NCBI RefSeq assembly: GCF_000143415.4
Contig: NW_003314282.1
Span: 1,921,697-1,985,696 of the forward strand
Length of the DNA: 64,000 bases
Direction of reading: 5' to 3'
From: Selaginella moellendorffii
Lineage: Eukaryota; Streptophyta; Lycopodiopsida; Selaginellales; Selaginellaceae
Made by a program: the position numbers and the translations under genes. Of the stretch, positions 42,220 through 53,552 are shown in pieces (the stretch's first letter is position 1; every line of letters begins with the position of its first letter). The notes beneath the pieces are model-generated. The model did not search any database. It was not told the origin of the DNA and was given only the letters and a program-made list of their open reading frames with translations.

Positions 42220-43967
42220 ATGGCGGTCGGAGCTCCACCGTTCGTCTATGCCGGTAATGTCTCCTGCGCGCTCCTCGGCCGCTGTAGATTCCAGAGAAAT
42301 CACGGCGCTAGGGCGATGGTGGAACAGCCTGATGCCGCTCCAGAGGAGAAGAAGCCCAGGAAGAAGAATGCGGCCAAGAAATTGGCTTCCGAGGGCTCTG
42401 GGGCTCCCCGCCGGAAGAAATCTTCATCTTCTTCTTCCGAGGTGGCAAGCAGTAGCGTTTCCCGGAGAAGAAATCCTCTCACAGGTAGTGGTAACGGACA
42501 GGATGAGGATTCTTTGATCCAAGAAGGCAAAGAAGATAGATTTCTATCTAGCAGTGGAGCTGTGGAGGTGGAGGTGGAAGCAGCAGAGTTTGAAGATCCA
42601 GAAGAGGTGGAGAAGAGGAAAAGTTTCTTCCGGAACCCAGCGCGAAGGCTATGGAAGAAACAGTTTCCATGGCTGGGAAGGGAGTTCGAGGAGACTTTCG
42701 TGAAGCCTAGGAACGAACCAAATCCTCTGGTTTGCTGCTTTGGCGAGGCGTACAAGGACTTCATTCCTTCCGTCCGGGTGTGCGTAAAGCAGATGGACGA
42801 AGATGCCTACTCTACGTGGAAAGGCTTGCAGTGGATGCCTCCGGAGTTCGCACGAAGCCCAGGGACATCGCCTGCCAATGTTGCTATCTCGATTGCTCGT
42901 CTCGCTGGGAAGGCAGCCTTCATTGGCAAACTTGGCAATGACGATCTCGGCAAGGAGCTTCTCGAGACTCTACGAGAAAACAAAGTCGAAACCAAGGGCG
43001 TGATAGTCGACCAGCTACGTTCCTCGTCTCTGTCAAGGTGGAAGATTGAACGGCTTGGGAAGCGCAAACTATCCATGCAATGCCTACGCGAGAGCGCTGA
43101 AAACAACCTTGACATGTCCGAGGTTAACATGGACATTCTCAAGGAGGTAAGACATTTGCTTTTGTTCTAGGTGTGAGACTCATGTTTTTTCTTGTCTCTC
43201 AGGCGAAACTTTTCCATTTCTCATCGATCAGCTTGACAACGGAAAAAATGTGCTCGACACTCATGTCCGCTATCGATGCTGCCCGAGGCTTTGGCTCGCT
43301 CATATTCTTTGATGTGAACTTCCCTCTTCCATTCTGGATATCACGAGACGCGACGTGGGAAGCTATCGAGAAGGCGTGGACGAGCTCGGACATTATCAAA
43401 ATCAACAAGGTGGAGCTTGAGTTCCTGATTGAAGACGAAGGCTTAGCGATGAGGCTTCTTGCTAAGGACTCCATAGCTTCATCATGGGAAGAATTTCAGG
43501 CCCGGAAAAATCAGCGGTTTGAGTACCACTACACCCTTGAGCAGATTGCTCCGATATGGCGTGACAACATCAAAATTCTCTTCGTCACGGATGGTACGTA
43601 CAGGATTCATTACTATACTCCAAAGTTTCACGGCGACGTTGTTGGCACGGAAGATGTGATTGTCTCTGCTTTCAGCTGCGACAGAACAGGGTCTGGTGAC
43701 ACCATCTCTGCCGGTAAGTTATCCGCTCGATGTGTTTGTATAGTTTTTATACTAACTACCATCGTGTTTTCCATTTCAGCGATTATCAGAAAGCTGGTGG
43801 CCCAGCCTGATATTTTCGAAGATCAGGACCGGCTTGAGAGGGCCTTGAGGTTCGTAGTTGCTGCGGGAGTTATATCTCAGTGGACTATCGGAGCTGTCCG
43901 AGGCCTTCCGACTGAAAGTGCAGCACAGAATCTCACAGAGCAGATGTTTCCGCTCACCCAGATTTAG
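42220..43967 (+). CDS. FLN2: fructokinase-like protein FLN2, plastid
   Basis: pfkB-fold protein that lacks sugar kinase activity in characterised relatives. It associates with plastid-encoded RNA polymerase nucleoids and thioredoxin z. Three exons (42220-43146, 43203-43713, 43780-43967), 541 residues. The N-terminus (MAVGAPPFVYAGNVSCALLG) is transit-peptide-like, followed by a basic Ser-rich linker. The fold begins PLVCCFGEAYKDFIPSV. Then PGTSPANVAISIARLAGKAAF, GKLGNDDLGKELL, FFDVNFPLPFW and DRTGSGDTISA, where true kinases have GAGD. The extra N-terminal region and IKINKVELEFL context fit FLN2 rather than FLN1. An upstream in-frame ATG at 42148 exists but 42220 gives the better transit peptide. 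Its stop lies 13 bp from the stop of the convergent pseudokinase gene. Confidence 0.93.
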
Positions 43968-43980
43968 GACCATCGCCGGC

Positions 43981-45225
43981 TCACGTGTGCAGCAGCAAAG
44001 GTCGCAGCCAAGCCTCCACCCGTATCATGTCCGGTCTCTGCATGGGATCTCTCTGAATACACTTGAGAGCTGTCTGCTGGATCGTTCGTGCCTGACTCCC
44101 GTTGTACGACTTCTCCAACTTGGGATCCATAAATCGTTTCAGCTTTTGCTTCAGCAAGGCCACGGGATTCAATGCCGCGACGTCCGTTTGTCCGGAGAGC
44201 AGCACGCAGAGTACAACTCCGAAGCTATACACTTCGCTTTTGGTCGTCAAGGCCCCTCCAGAGGACACTTCTGGTGCAGCATAGCCTCGAGTATTTGTGA
44301 TCATCTCGTCGGGGCGGAAAATCGGCATGGAAGTGAGCTTCACAAATCCGGTGTCCGCAATATAGGGGGTGCATGTCGGGGGTGAATCGTCAGTGGCTTC
44401 TTCCAGCAGGAGATGGACGTTTTCGGACCGGATATTCCCATGGAGAACCGCCGTCACCACGCTGCTTGCTGGCCCATTACTCGTCGCCGCTGCTTCTCTC
44501 GAGTAGTGAAGCCTGGATAGGCCTCTCGCAACCAAGGCGGCAACTCGGCAGCGACAGCTCCAACTCAGGCTGGAATTTCTGAGCACGTCAGTGAGGCTCC
44601 TCAACTTCGGCATGAACAGTAGCAGATATGAGTGAGTGAGGCTGAAGCCCAGGAGCGGCAGGACGTTGCATCTCCGAAGAGATCCAAGGTTGACAGTTTC
44701 CTGCCGGATTTCCGCGGATTCTAGGTGTGTAAGCAGGTCAACGGCCTTGGTGAGCTCCAGTTTCCGTATCGACACCTCCTGCATACTGTCGGGGCCAAGC
44801 CGCAAGCAGCCATGGAAGCTCACTCTACCGGGCTCCTGGAGCTCGAGGAGATTCACAGCGACGTCCTCCATTGCGAACTCCTGGAATTGGAACCACCATA
44901 GCTGTTGCTGCGCCTGGATCTCCAGCTCAAGAGCGGCGGCCGCGTCTTCTTCGTCGTCAGACTGACCGGGACTACCGCGTCTGGTAGTAAGTCGAGAAAG
45001 GAACAAACTTACCAGGACTGGTGGCACCAAGATTATGGATCCCAGTATGCTCACCGAAGCTGCCAGGTTCTTTGCGCCGCTGTGAGCAATTGTGGTCATG
45101 GCTACTGCGAAGGCTGCCACAAAGGAGACGAAGCAAGTTGCTATCATAGCCGCATCCTTGAGCCTGGTGGTGTTGCTGCTGCTGGTACTCGTGCTGCTAC
45201 CTCGCCTGACGCAACACCAGGGCAT
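43981..45225 (-). CDS. membrane-anchored receptor-like pseudokinase
   Basis: Single exon, 414 residues. The N-terminus is basic with Ser/Thr, then two hydrophobic segments (DAAMIATCFVSFVAAFAVAM and LAASVSILGSIILVPPVLVS). There is no ectodomain. The kinase-like domain has a VAIK-like Lys (VSIRKLEL), VTAVLHGNIRSENVHLL where HRD is HGN, ADTGFVKL where DFG is DTG, GYAAPEVS, SEVYSFGVVLCVLLSG and the terminal Arg helix. Without the catalytic Asp it is unlikely to phosphorylate. Such proteins in plants act as scaffolds in receptor complexes; partner unknown. Start set at the first ATG (45225). Confidence 0.88.
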   Translation of the reverse strand: MPWCCVRRGSSTSTSSSNTTRLKDAAMIATCFVSFVAAFAVAMTTIAHSGAKNLAASVSILGSIILVPPVLVSLFLSRLTTRRGSPGQSDDEEDAAAALELEIQAQQQLWWFQFQEFAMEDVAVNLLELQEPGRVSFHGCLRLGPDSMQEVSIRKLELTKAVDLLTHLESAEIRQETVNLGSLRRCNVLPLLGFSLTHSYLLLFMPKLRSLTDVLRNSSLSWSCRCRVAALVARGLSRLHYSREAAATSNGPASSVVTAVLHGNIRSENVHLLLEEATDDSPPTCTPYIADTGFVKLTSMPIFRPDEMITNTRGYAAPEVSSGGALTTKSEVYSFGVVLCVLLSGQTDVAALNPVALLKQKLKRFMDPKLEKSYNGSQARTIQQTALKCIQRDPMQRPDMIRVEAWLRPLLLHT

Positions 45226-45629
45226 CCTTGATGGCAAAAGTGGTGAATTATTACCATATGATCCAGCTGCGCTTCTTCCTCAACTTGGAACCGGATGACT
45301 GCACACCCCCTTGCTCAGAGCTCTTCAAGAACAAGGGAATGAGGAGCTTTTGCAGCACGAAAAGCAGCCGCAGCAGTAGCAGCAGCAACAGCAGCGGTTG
45401 TGGCGAGCAGCAGGGAATTATGTGCAGATTGAGACATGAAAACAAACGCTGGTGACTTTCCTTGGGGAAGGGAAAACGATTTGTGGGGGAGCAGAGGGTA
45501 TCTACGAGCTACAAAACAACTTGAATCAGTCAATCTGATAAGAGGTCGGCACACGGAAAATAAGAGGTTTTGGGGAAAGCAGGCAGGAAAGAAAAAGAGG
45601 CGCTCAGAAAGGACTGACTTTAGAGGACA

Positions 45630-46473
45630 TCTATGCAATGCGGGGGCCAAGAATATGGTAATGCACGCAACACTGTTGAGCCTCACTCGGCCTTTTCCGT
45701 GTTGCTGGAGCGCGACCTCTTCTCTGGAAGAATCTCAAGCATTTCCAAGGTACGCTTTTTCTTTTGCCATTTGTCGGCGGTAAGCGCGAGGTTAACCAGT
45801 TTTCTTGGTTTCTTTTCCATTCGCTAGAGTTAGTCAGCTGCTCTCAAGTTTTTAAACTTCGTATCCTGCTTCTAACTCTTTCGCTATTCCTGCGCAGCTT
45901 GGTCAAAAGGCGCAAAGGTGGCAGGCATAAACTCCTCACGATCGATTATCCTGGCTCCACGTTCGCCGATTGCGACATGCCACCATTCTGCGCTTTGCGG
46001 TTGCGTTTGCGATTGCTGATGCAAACAAACAAAATACCGTAAGTTATAAGTTCCCAGACGTAACTTTGGTGGCCTGCGAACTAACTTATCTGCTTTTGTC
46101 TCGTCAGCTGATGAAGCGCTATATGCCTATGGCTTGCGCTGTTGTCAATATCGCACACCAACGCAGAGGTGTGGAGGCTCGAGGTTTGAAATCTTCGTCA
46201 CTGTTCAAGCGATGGGGGCCGATGTGGAAAATCTCAAACCTCGATCTTCCGCGCCCCATTGTACAAAGACTTCGGTTAGCTACGGTAAGAGATTTTGAGT
46301 CCTCGAGATCGTGTCATTGGCTTTTTTTTTTTCCAGATTCTTTGCGAGAAAAAAAAAAGAGAAGAAAGTCGTATGTAAAGCGGGACACACATGTACCCGA
46401 GAAGGAACGGATGAGTACGTCCTCGCCTTCTGAATTGGAGGTGAGCTGTTCACCGCTTATAGAAAAATCATAA
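45630..46473 (+). CDS. doubtful multi-exon gene, product unrecognised
   Basis: Clear splice signals suggest a transcribed gene: donor at about 45750 (CCAAG|GTACGC), acceptor before 45898, donor at about 46038 (ACC|GTAAGT), acceptor before 46109, donor at 46286 (ACG|GTAAGA), acceptor before 46337. The last two exons join well (ALYAYGLRCCQYRTPTQRCG, FEIFVTVQAMGADVENL, then DSLREKKKRRKSYVKRDTHV, stop at 46471). The joins to the first two exons do not stay open with these sites. Either a donor is mis-placed or the locus is non-coding. An alternative first exon starts MVMHATLLSLTRPFPCCW. No family recognised. Confidence 0.3.
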
Positions 46474-47499
46474 TCGAAGTCAAGATATATAATCTGGGCT
46501 ACAGGGAAGATTTTTGTTCTTGTCATCGTCCGTCGAGACACGCTCGTGGAAAAAAATTAACAGAACAGGGCCGACGTGGCGGCTACGTCATGGTACGGAG
46601 AAACGCATCTTAGCCGTTGGCATCCTACGGCGTCGATCACGCCGTACCACAGATTTGAATGGAGAGGGGGATATTCGCCTCTATCATCCCTGTCCCATGG
46701 ATGCGAATGGGAATTTGGAATGTCTTACAAATGGGAAGCTCGATTGTGTGATTTTGGAGGAAGAATCCATCGCATTTTATCAGCGCTCATCGATTCGAGG
46801 CCGAGAGAGAGAGAGAGTGGGAGCGCCCTTTTTTGGCATGGAGCTAATAAATCGCAGCGTAGCGATAATTTTGTTAATTCCTGCTGTTTCGAGCCAGCGG
46901 ACTGACACAACACACGCTCTCCTTTTACTGCTGCTGCTCTGCCCCTTCCAACAAGAAACAAAAATTCGCAGGCAGCAGCAACAAAAGTGAGAGATGAAAA
47001 AGGAGAAAAAAAGCAAAGCAAAGCATTCGAAAGAGCATGAGAAGCCCGAGAGAGCTCTCACTCTTTTCCCTTTTCCATTCCCTGTCTCGCTCGCTCGCCC
47101 AAGCGCAATTCGACTACGAAGATCGGGGAAGAATCACCGAATTTGGTGCGGGAATTTGAGTAAGCATTTAGCTGTAGGCTAGGCAGCCGCTCCAATCCCG
47201 ATAGAAAACAGGGGAGCTCGATTCTCGAAACTCGAGCTCCAATTCCGATGGATTCGAGGGTCGCAGAGATGAGGGTAGGAATGCCGCTAGGCCCAACTGG
47301 TTGATTTGAGAGGATTTGGATGGAATCCCAGCGTTTGGGCCAAAACAAGAAGCTGGCAAGAACAGCACCTCAAATTGATCGAGGCTAGCTAGATTCAGAA
47401 AAATGCGGCATGGTGGTTGATGCGTGCCAGTGGAATCATTAATTCCCATCCAGAAGGTTAGATAGATTTAGATCCAGCAGTGGATCGGGTGGAAAGAAA
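46474..47499. other. spacer, probable 5' region of the membrane-protein gene
   Basis: About 1 kb with GA-rich patches (46800-46820) and pyrimidine-rich stretches. It probably includes the promoter and leader of the gene at 47500. No supported ORF. Confidence 0.45.
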
Positions 47500-48318
47500 A
47501 TGGGATCCTCTTTGGGTGCTCTTGGGATCGGGCTGAGTGTAGTTTTCGTGGGATTCGTGCTCGTTTTGGTCGGCGAGCTCTACTATCTGGTTTGCTGGAA
47601 GAAGAGGAAGAATGTAGCTCACAGGATCATGGATAGGAGCAGCAATCAGCAGCAGGAAACATCGCTTCTCGAGGCACACAGCCAAGAACAGCGGGATCAT
47701 CCACAAGAGCTGAATGAGCTCGATCGCCCTGACGAGGAACTGGAGCTGCGAGAGGTGAGCGTGATCGCCAATCGCCACCAATCCTTCCCGGGCGAGCTCG
47801 CGTCCACCAAGCTCTTCCCCGCCGTCGGCGACTACCTCATGGGTCCTCCTCGCTTCCTCTTCACAATCCGCGAGGAGACCAAGGAGGAGATCGAATCCGA
47901 GACGGTGACGATGCGATCCAGCCGCAATGCATCCTTGGATTTCGCCCTCATCCAGGGATTGGAGCAGCAGCAGCCACCGGGGACGCCATCGCCCATCGCC
48001 ACACCCTTCGTGACACCGCCCTCGTCGCCATCGCTCTTCTCCACGCCGCCCGCCACGCCATCGCCGACGCCATCGCCGGGCATCAAAGCCCTAGCGCGAG
48101 AACCGCCAATGCACTGCACGATCTTCATCCCCTCGCCCCAGGGCAACAAGCTGAGCCGCCGGCTGCACGCCACGTCACCTGCCACGTCGGCGTCGCGGAC
48201 GACCATGATGATGCTGCTGCTCAACACTTCGCCACCCGGTACGCCGCCGGCGACACCGCCCGGCTCCGCGGTGTACCGCACGCCACCCACACACCTGTAC
48301 TCCCCGCGATTCTTCTAG
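47500..48318 (+). CDS. small plant single-pass membrane protein, function unknown
   Basis: Single exon, 272 residues. Residues about 7-30 form one hydrophobic helix (LGIGLSVVFVGFVLVLVGEL) followed at once by YYLVCWKKRKN, a membrane-proximal aromatic/basic motif typical of a plant-specific uncharacterised family. The rest is predicted cytosolic: an acidic stretch, a short conserved-looking patch (GPPRFLFTIREETKEEIE), then a Pro/Thr/Ser-rich tail with repeated TPP and TPSP motifs that could be phosphorylated. No enzyme signature. The type III orientation (short N-terminus outside, no cleaved signal) is inferred. Confidence 0.75.
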   Translation: MGSSLGALGIGLSVVFVGFVLVLVGELYYLVCWKKRKNVAHRIMDRSSNQQQETSLLEAHSQEQRDHPQELNELDRPDEELELREVSVIANRHQSFPGELASTKLFPAVGDYLMGPPRFLFTIREETKEEIESETVTMRSSRNASLDFALIQGLEQQQPPGTPSPIATPFVTPPSSPSLFSTPPATPSPTPSPGIKALAREPPMHCTIFIPSPQGNKLSRRLHATSPATSASRTTMMMLLLNTSPPGTPPATPPGSAVYRTPPTHLYSPRFF

Positions 48319-48432
48319 CGTCCACCTTTGCCCTAATTAGGGTAGTGTACAGCTGGCTTTATCCCGATAACGTGATCCACGTGTTCTAGGAATTCTATCC
48401 CTTCCAGTGGCTGCTCTATTGATCGCGCAGCT

Positions 48433-50146
48433 ATGGCGATGTGCGTGTGGCGGCCTCTTAGGTTAGAATATTGCGCCTCCTCCTCCTCCTCCTCCTCCTC
48501 GTTCAAGCTCCAGCGCCTGGATCCGGCTGGCTGTGCCGATGGATCGCAGCAGCTCAGGGCAGTGCCGCGGAAGAAATGTAGGTTATCGATGCAATGCCGA
48601 GCGCAATGCGGTCCTGGCGAGGTGAGTAACGATCCATCGTTGTCAATCGCATTCTCATTTCGTTCTTTCTCTCGAATGACAGGGAGATGGCGATGGATTG
48701 TTGATGAAAGCTTTCCAAAAGTATGCCGTGTGTGTGGCACTGGCTGCTACGTTTGCGCTGCCCTTGAGGCCTCAGGAGGTCCATGCCTTTGTGAGAGGTC
48801 CTGCCGTGTCGGATGTGGCCGCTCTCATATCGGGTCCTCCGATCAAGGATCCTTCGGCGCTTTTGAGGTATGGACTGCCGATCGATAACAAGCCGATCAG
48901 GGAGGTCCAAAGATCTCTCGAGGACATAACCGAGAACTTGAAAGTTCCTGGGCCGAGAGCTCTTGACAGCGTTGGAAAGGTTTGTTTTTTGTTTCTCATT
49001 CTGTTTGCGTTCTAATGAGAATTCTGTGTGGCATAGAATGTCAGGCAAGCTGCTCGCGTCTTGAGCCAGAGCAAAGAGAAAATTCTTGCGGATGTTGCCG
49101 AAGCGAAGAAGAGCCATGCTGAGGGGCTACTAAGTTCTCTTGTCACGGGGCTCCAGGACTTTCAGACCGTGACAGACAAGGAGAGTGTGGCACCAAAGCA
49201 AACGGAACTTCTCAACATTGTCGGAAAGTAAGTGTCTGGCTGCGTGATATTGTTAGTGTCTCATGAGGAATACTTCTGGTATTGAATGCAGCTGGCGTTG
49301 GATTTCTGCAGTGTAGAGGAGGACATGGTGGCACAGTTTCCGTTTGAGGTCCCGGAGGAGTATGCCAGCAGACCACTCCTGAAGGGAAGAGCTACAGTGG
49401 AGATGAAAGTTAACGTGAAGGACAATCCCAACGTACAAAGTGTGGTGTTCCGGATAGTTGCCGATGGATACAACGCGCCGGTAACAGCGGGAAACTTCCT
49501 TGACTTGGTCGAGAGGCATTTCTACGATGGAATGGAAATCCAGCGAGGTATGACGTGATTGATCTTTTAAAAAGCATTGACTTCACTCCTTGTTTATTGT
49601 AGCGGATGGATTTGTTGTCCAGACGGGAGATCCTGCCGGACCAGCTGAAGGTTTTGTCGACCCAGGCACGGGAAAAGTAAGAACCATTCCTTTGGAAATT
49701 ATGGTCGACGGAGACAAGGCTCCAATCTACGGAGCCACACTGGAGGTACACTTGCTGTTATTTTCAATGCCTTTAGCACCACTGTTTGTGTGTTTCTAGG
49801 AACTTGGGCGATACAAAGCCAAAACAAAGCTGCCATTCAACGCGTTTGGCACGCTAGCCATGGCTCGCGACGTAAGAAAAACGGCCTCTTTATGTCTATT
49901 GAAGATTTTCTTTGTTTGCAGGAGTTTGAGAACGACTCGGCTTCCAGCCAGATATTTTGGCTATTGAAAGAAAGCGAGCTCACTCCGAGCAATGCCAACA
50001 TACTAGACGGCCGCTACTCGGTCTTCGGCTACGTTGTCCAAAACCAAGAATATCTTGCAGACCTCAAAGTCGGTGATACAATCGAATCTATGAGAGTGAC
50101 TTCCGGCATAGAGAACCTGGTGAATCCAAGCTACAAAGCCTTGTAA
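48433..50146 (+). CDS. CYP38: CYP38/TLP40 thylakoid-lumen cyclophilin
   Basis: Lumenal immunophilin needed for photosystem II assembly. Seven exons (48433-48621, 48683-48979, 49037-49227, 49312-49547, 49603-49745, 49800-49871, 49922-50146) give 450 residues. The bipartite targeting region is a Ser-rich transit peptide plus a hydrophobic stretch ([17 protein letters not shown]) and a likely cleavage after VHA. The CYP38 N-domain ([20 protein letters not shown], then [11 protein letters not shown]) and [16 protein letters not shown] precede the cyclophilin domain ([67 protein letters not shown]), ending NPSYKAL. Several active-site residues of classic cyclophilins are replaced, as in known CYP38, so isomerase activity is doubtful. 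The Ser run is encoded by a TCC microsatellite. Confidence 0.96.
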
Positions 50147-50269
50147 ACATGTAAGCTTTTCTTCATCGATCTCAAGCCAGCAGCTTCTTCTTGTCTGTGT
50201 TTTTCGCTTCCAGACCTCTCTCAAACTTGGGGGACTTCAAAAAATAATCTTTTGCGAGCTTGAGCGAAG

Positions 50270-53200
50270 CTAATTGTTGTCTACCTCTGGGTCAACCCAG
50301 CGGCCGTGATCCTTGATGAGTTGAATAAGAGCATCGGTTGCTTGATCCTTGGCAATACCACGCTTGACAACTTGCTGTAAAGAACGATGATTTAAACCAA
50401 TGCTCCCACTATCCCTGGAGAAAATCACGTACCTTTCCTACGTATAAGTCAATCTTTCCAGGAGCACCTCCTACATAGCCGAAATCAGCGTCGGCCATCT
50501 CTCCAGGACCATTTACGATGCATCCCATGATCGCAATCTACAGCAAGAAAAGATTGTTATATCATCGACAAGGAGTGTGTGTGACTTACTGAAACTCCGG
50601 GTAAATGCGAAGTTTTCTCACGGATCTCTGCGCTCACGTCTTGAAGATCAAACAGAGTTCTTCCACAAGATGGACAGGACACATATTCCTGGAGGAGATG
50701 AAAGATATGAGAAAAACCAGGACTTCAAGCTCATACTTACAGTTTTTGTGTTCCTCATTCGGCAGCCTTGAAGAAGTCCAAACGAAGTAGAACGAACAAA
50801 GTCAAAGTCTTGGTCGGCTGCATCCAGGAGTATTCCATCGCCCAGACCATCCACTAGCAAAGCTCCTGCTTCGCTTCCAGCCTTGATCACGAAATCATCC
50901 CTGAGAAAAAAGAATGCCATTAGGAATAAGGAAACAATAAAGAAAGAAACTTGTGTCGTACCTGCGAAGGCCTTGCTTGAATTCCAAGTTGTGGATAACT
51001 GGAAAGCTTAGAGAATTCGACTGGAGATACTCAAGCAACCTGCAAAAGGGCTTTCACGTTAAGAAGAAGTTTAGTGCCGACTTGAAAATAAACCTTCGTG
51101 CGTTGTGGACATGGCTGACTGTCTCTTCATGTGGCGAGTTAAGTAGCAGCATTACCGCATCCACCGTTTTGAGCAGCTCCAGCAATTCCGATGGCTCATT
51201 TCCATGCACAATCACAGCAATACGGCTTCCTGAGCGAAAAAAAGAAACTTCATCAAAGAAAGAAAACAAACCAAAGGAAAACAAACCTTGAGGAAGCTGG
51301 TTGTGAGCACCGGACGCAAGTTCTTCGAGTGTGACGAGAGCTATGGCGTGAGGAAGTGGTCTTTCAAGCTGCTGTGACAATGGAGTCAGTATTCCCATGC
51401 TTATGTCCACCAGTCTTTTGAGTGTAAGCCTCTGCAAAGATCAAGTTAGCGGTCACTGGCTGCAAGCTCAAAAACTTTTACGAACCGATGCCTTGTCGTC
51501 TAAAGCTGGAAGCTCCTTGAGCAGGATCGAATCAACAGTAGCAACGTCCTGTTTTGATCAATAACTTTCAGCGAGAAACTCCACATGAATAGCAAGTAAT
51601 CCAGTACCTTGTAAGGCATTCCTATGATAAGTTTCGTTGCGAGAGACCTGTAAAACTGCTCCGCATTCTGCCAAGACGATTGATATTGTGTCAGATAGAG
51701 CATAGAAAGTAAAGATTTTATATCAAACCTTGAGTTGATCCAGAGACACGGACATGAGAACAGATCCATCGCGATGCAACACGCCACGGTAGTCGACACT
51801 TTCTCCCTAAAGAGAGCCATCAAAACGTAGAACAATAAATACATAAGCTTGAATAGACCAACCTCCTTTTGAAGCGGTAGCTGTCCACTTCTTCTCTGGA
51901 AATCAAAGTAGCGACGATGTTTCTCCTCGAATTGCTCCTGGAAAATGGAGTTGAGAAGCAAAGTAGCAACAAGGAAAAGCTTCGTACTGGTGCTCCGAGT
52001 TGCAAAGACGATGCACGCATTCCCAGATTTGCAAGCCTTGTGCAGGGATCGATTTCTTCTTCCGGTGGCTCCGTGAGCGAGACACGAATAGTGTCACCAA
52101 GCCCGTCTTGTAGAAGAGCTCCAATTCCAATCGCGGATTTCATGCGGCCGTCTTCACCCTCGCCAGCTTCAGTGACTCCCAAGTGCAGTGGATAGTTCCA
52201 TCCGTTTACGTACATTTCAGCCACCAGCAAACGATACGCTTGAACCATCACCACCGGATTGCTTGCTTTCATCGAGAAGAGGAAGTTGTGAAAGTCGAGC
52301 TTTCGACAAATCCGTGCAAACTCAAACGCTGATTCCACCTACAATGCAAACGAAGAGAAGATCAGTTATGAGAAAAGAAAAAGAAACTGAAGAATTACCA
52401 TTCCTCTTGGTGAGTCGCCGTAGTAGCTCATGGTGCGGTCGGACAAGCTGCCGTGGTTCGTGCCAATTCTTATCGCTCGGCCATACTTCTTGCATTTCTC
52501 GACGAGAGGAGTAAAAACCTGCGGTCGGTTTTTACATAGCGATGTAAATTTCAATCGACAAGAACATATATGATTCACATACTGCTTCGATGTGTTCTAG
52601 CTCTTTCTGGTAATCGTCTTCCGTGTACTCAAGCGTCTCAAACTGTGCTCTTCGATCGGCTGGAAGATCGTCAAATGGTCATAAAGCCTTGTGTACACTC
52701 AAACAAGAAACTCACCAAAGTTTCCGGGGTTGATGCGGATTTTATCGAAGCATTCGGCAACTCTGAGCGCAACCGATGGAGCAAAATGGATATCTGCAAC
52801 CAAGGGAATAGAATATCTGCAAAGAAAAACAAAGATCATCACCAAAAACCGAACGAGCTAGAGAATCGGAAGTAAGTTTTCATACCCTTTCTTGACAAGA
52901 GTGTTTTTAATCTCGTAGCAACAGTCTGCTTCCTTTTTCCCTTGCACAGTGATTCTCACAATATCTGCGCCTCTATCAGCTATCTTCATAACCTGGATGA
53001 AAGAAAGATGTGAAAAGCTCGAAACTTTCTTTTTGTTCTTTACCTGATCAACAGTTCCTAGAACATCTTTGGTATCAGTAGTGGTCATCGTTTGGACGCG
53101 AATTGGATGCTCGCTACCAACAGCGACGTTTCCAACCATCACAGTGCTAGTTTGTCGACGGATCGTTTTATGGACGGACTCACAGTACTTTTGCCTCGGC

Positions 53201-53552
53201 ACTGAACGAAATAATCCATCCAAAACAGTCAGGAAAGAAAAGAAAGAAAAGAAGAAGAAGAAGAAGAAGAAGAAGAAGGAGAATGCTAGCTAGCTTGTTC
53301 TTTGTTCTAACTTTCAGCTAGAATCTTAATCTCACCTAGAAGAGGACTGTTCTGCGATGCCGGCTCCATCTCCACGACATCCTGAGCCATGCTCCGGGTG
53401 GTAATCCGACCTCGCCTTCTCAATCGGGCAGCGCTACCTCCCACTTTTGTGGGCGATGGCTTGAGGCAGCTGGGAGCCGATTCCATGCTCTTGAGGCCGC
53501 TCAGAGACGCTGGGATCGTGGTGGCCTGCCCCATTGCAGCTGTGGACGCCAT
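50270..53552 (-). CDS. HDS: 4-hydroxy-3-methylbut-2-enyl diphosphate synthase (HDS/IspG), plastid
   Basis: Penultimate enzyme of the plastid MEP isoprenoid pathway. It reduces MEcPP to HMBPP with a [4Fe-4S] cluster. Eighteen exons from 53552 to 50270 give 744 residues in frame, close to Arabidopsis HDS. Plastid transit peptide in exon 1. The TIM barrel has [79 protein letters not shown] and [20 protein letters not shown]. Then the plant-type insertion domain, and the Fe-S domain with [25 protein letters not shown] (two cluster Cys) and [20 protein letters not shown] (third Cys), ending [10 protein letters not shown] start at 53573 would add seven residues. All catalytic motifs intact. Confidence 0.97.
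53250..53279. repeat. (GAA)n microsatellite in HDS intron 1
   Basis: About ten GAA units (on the plus strand) inside the first intron of HDS, next to a variable purine-rich stretch. Confidence 0.9.
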
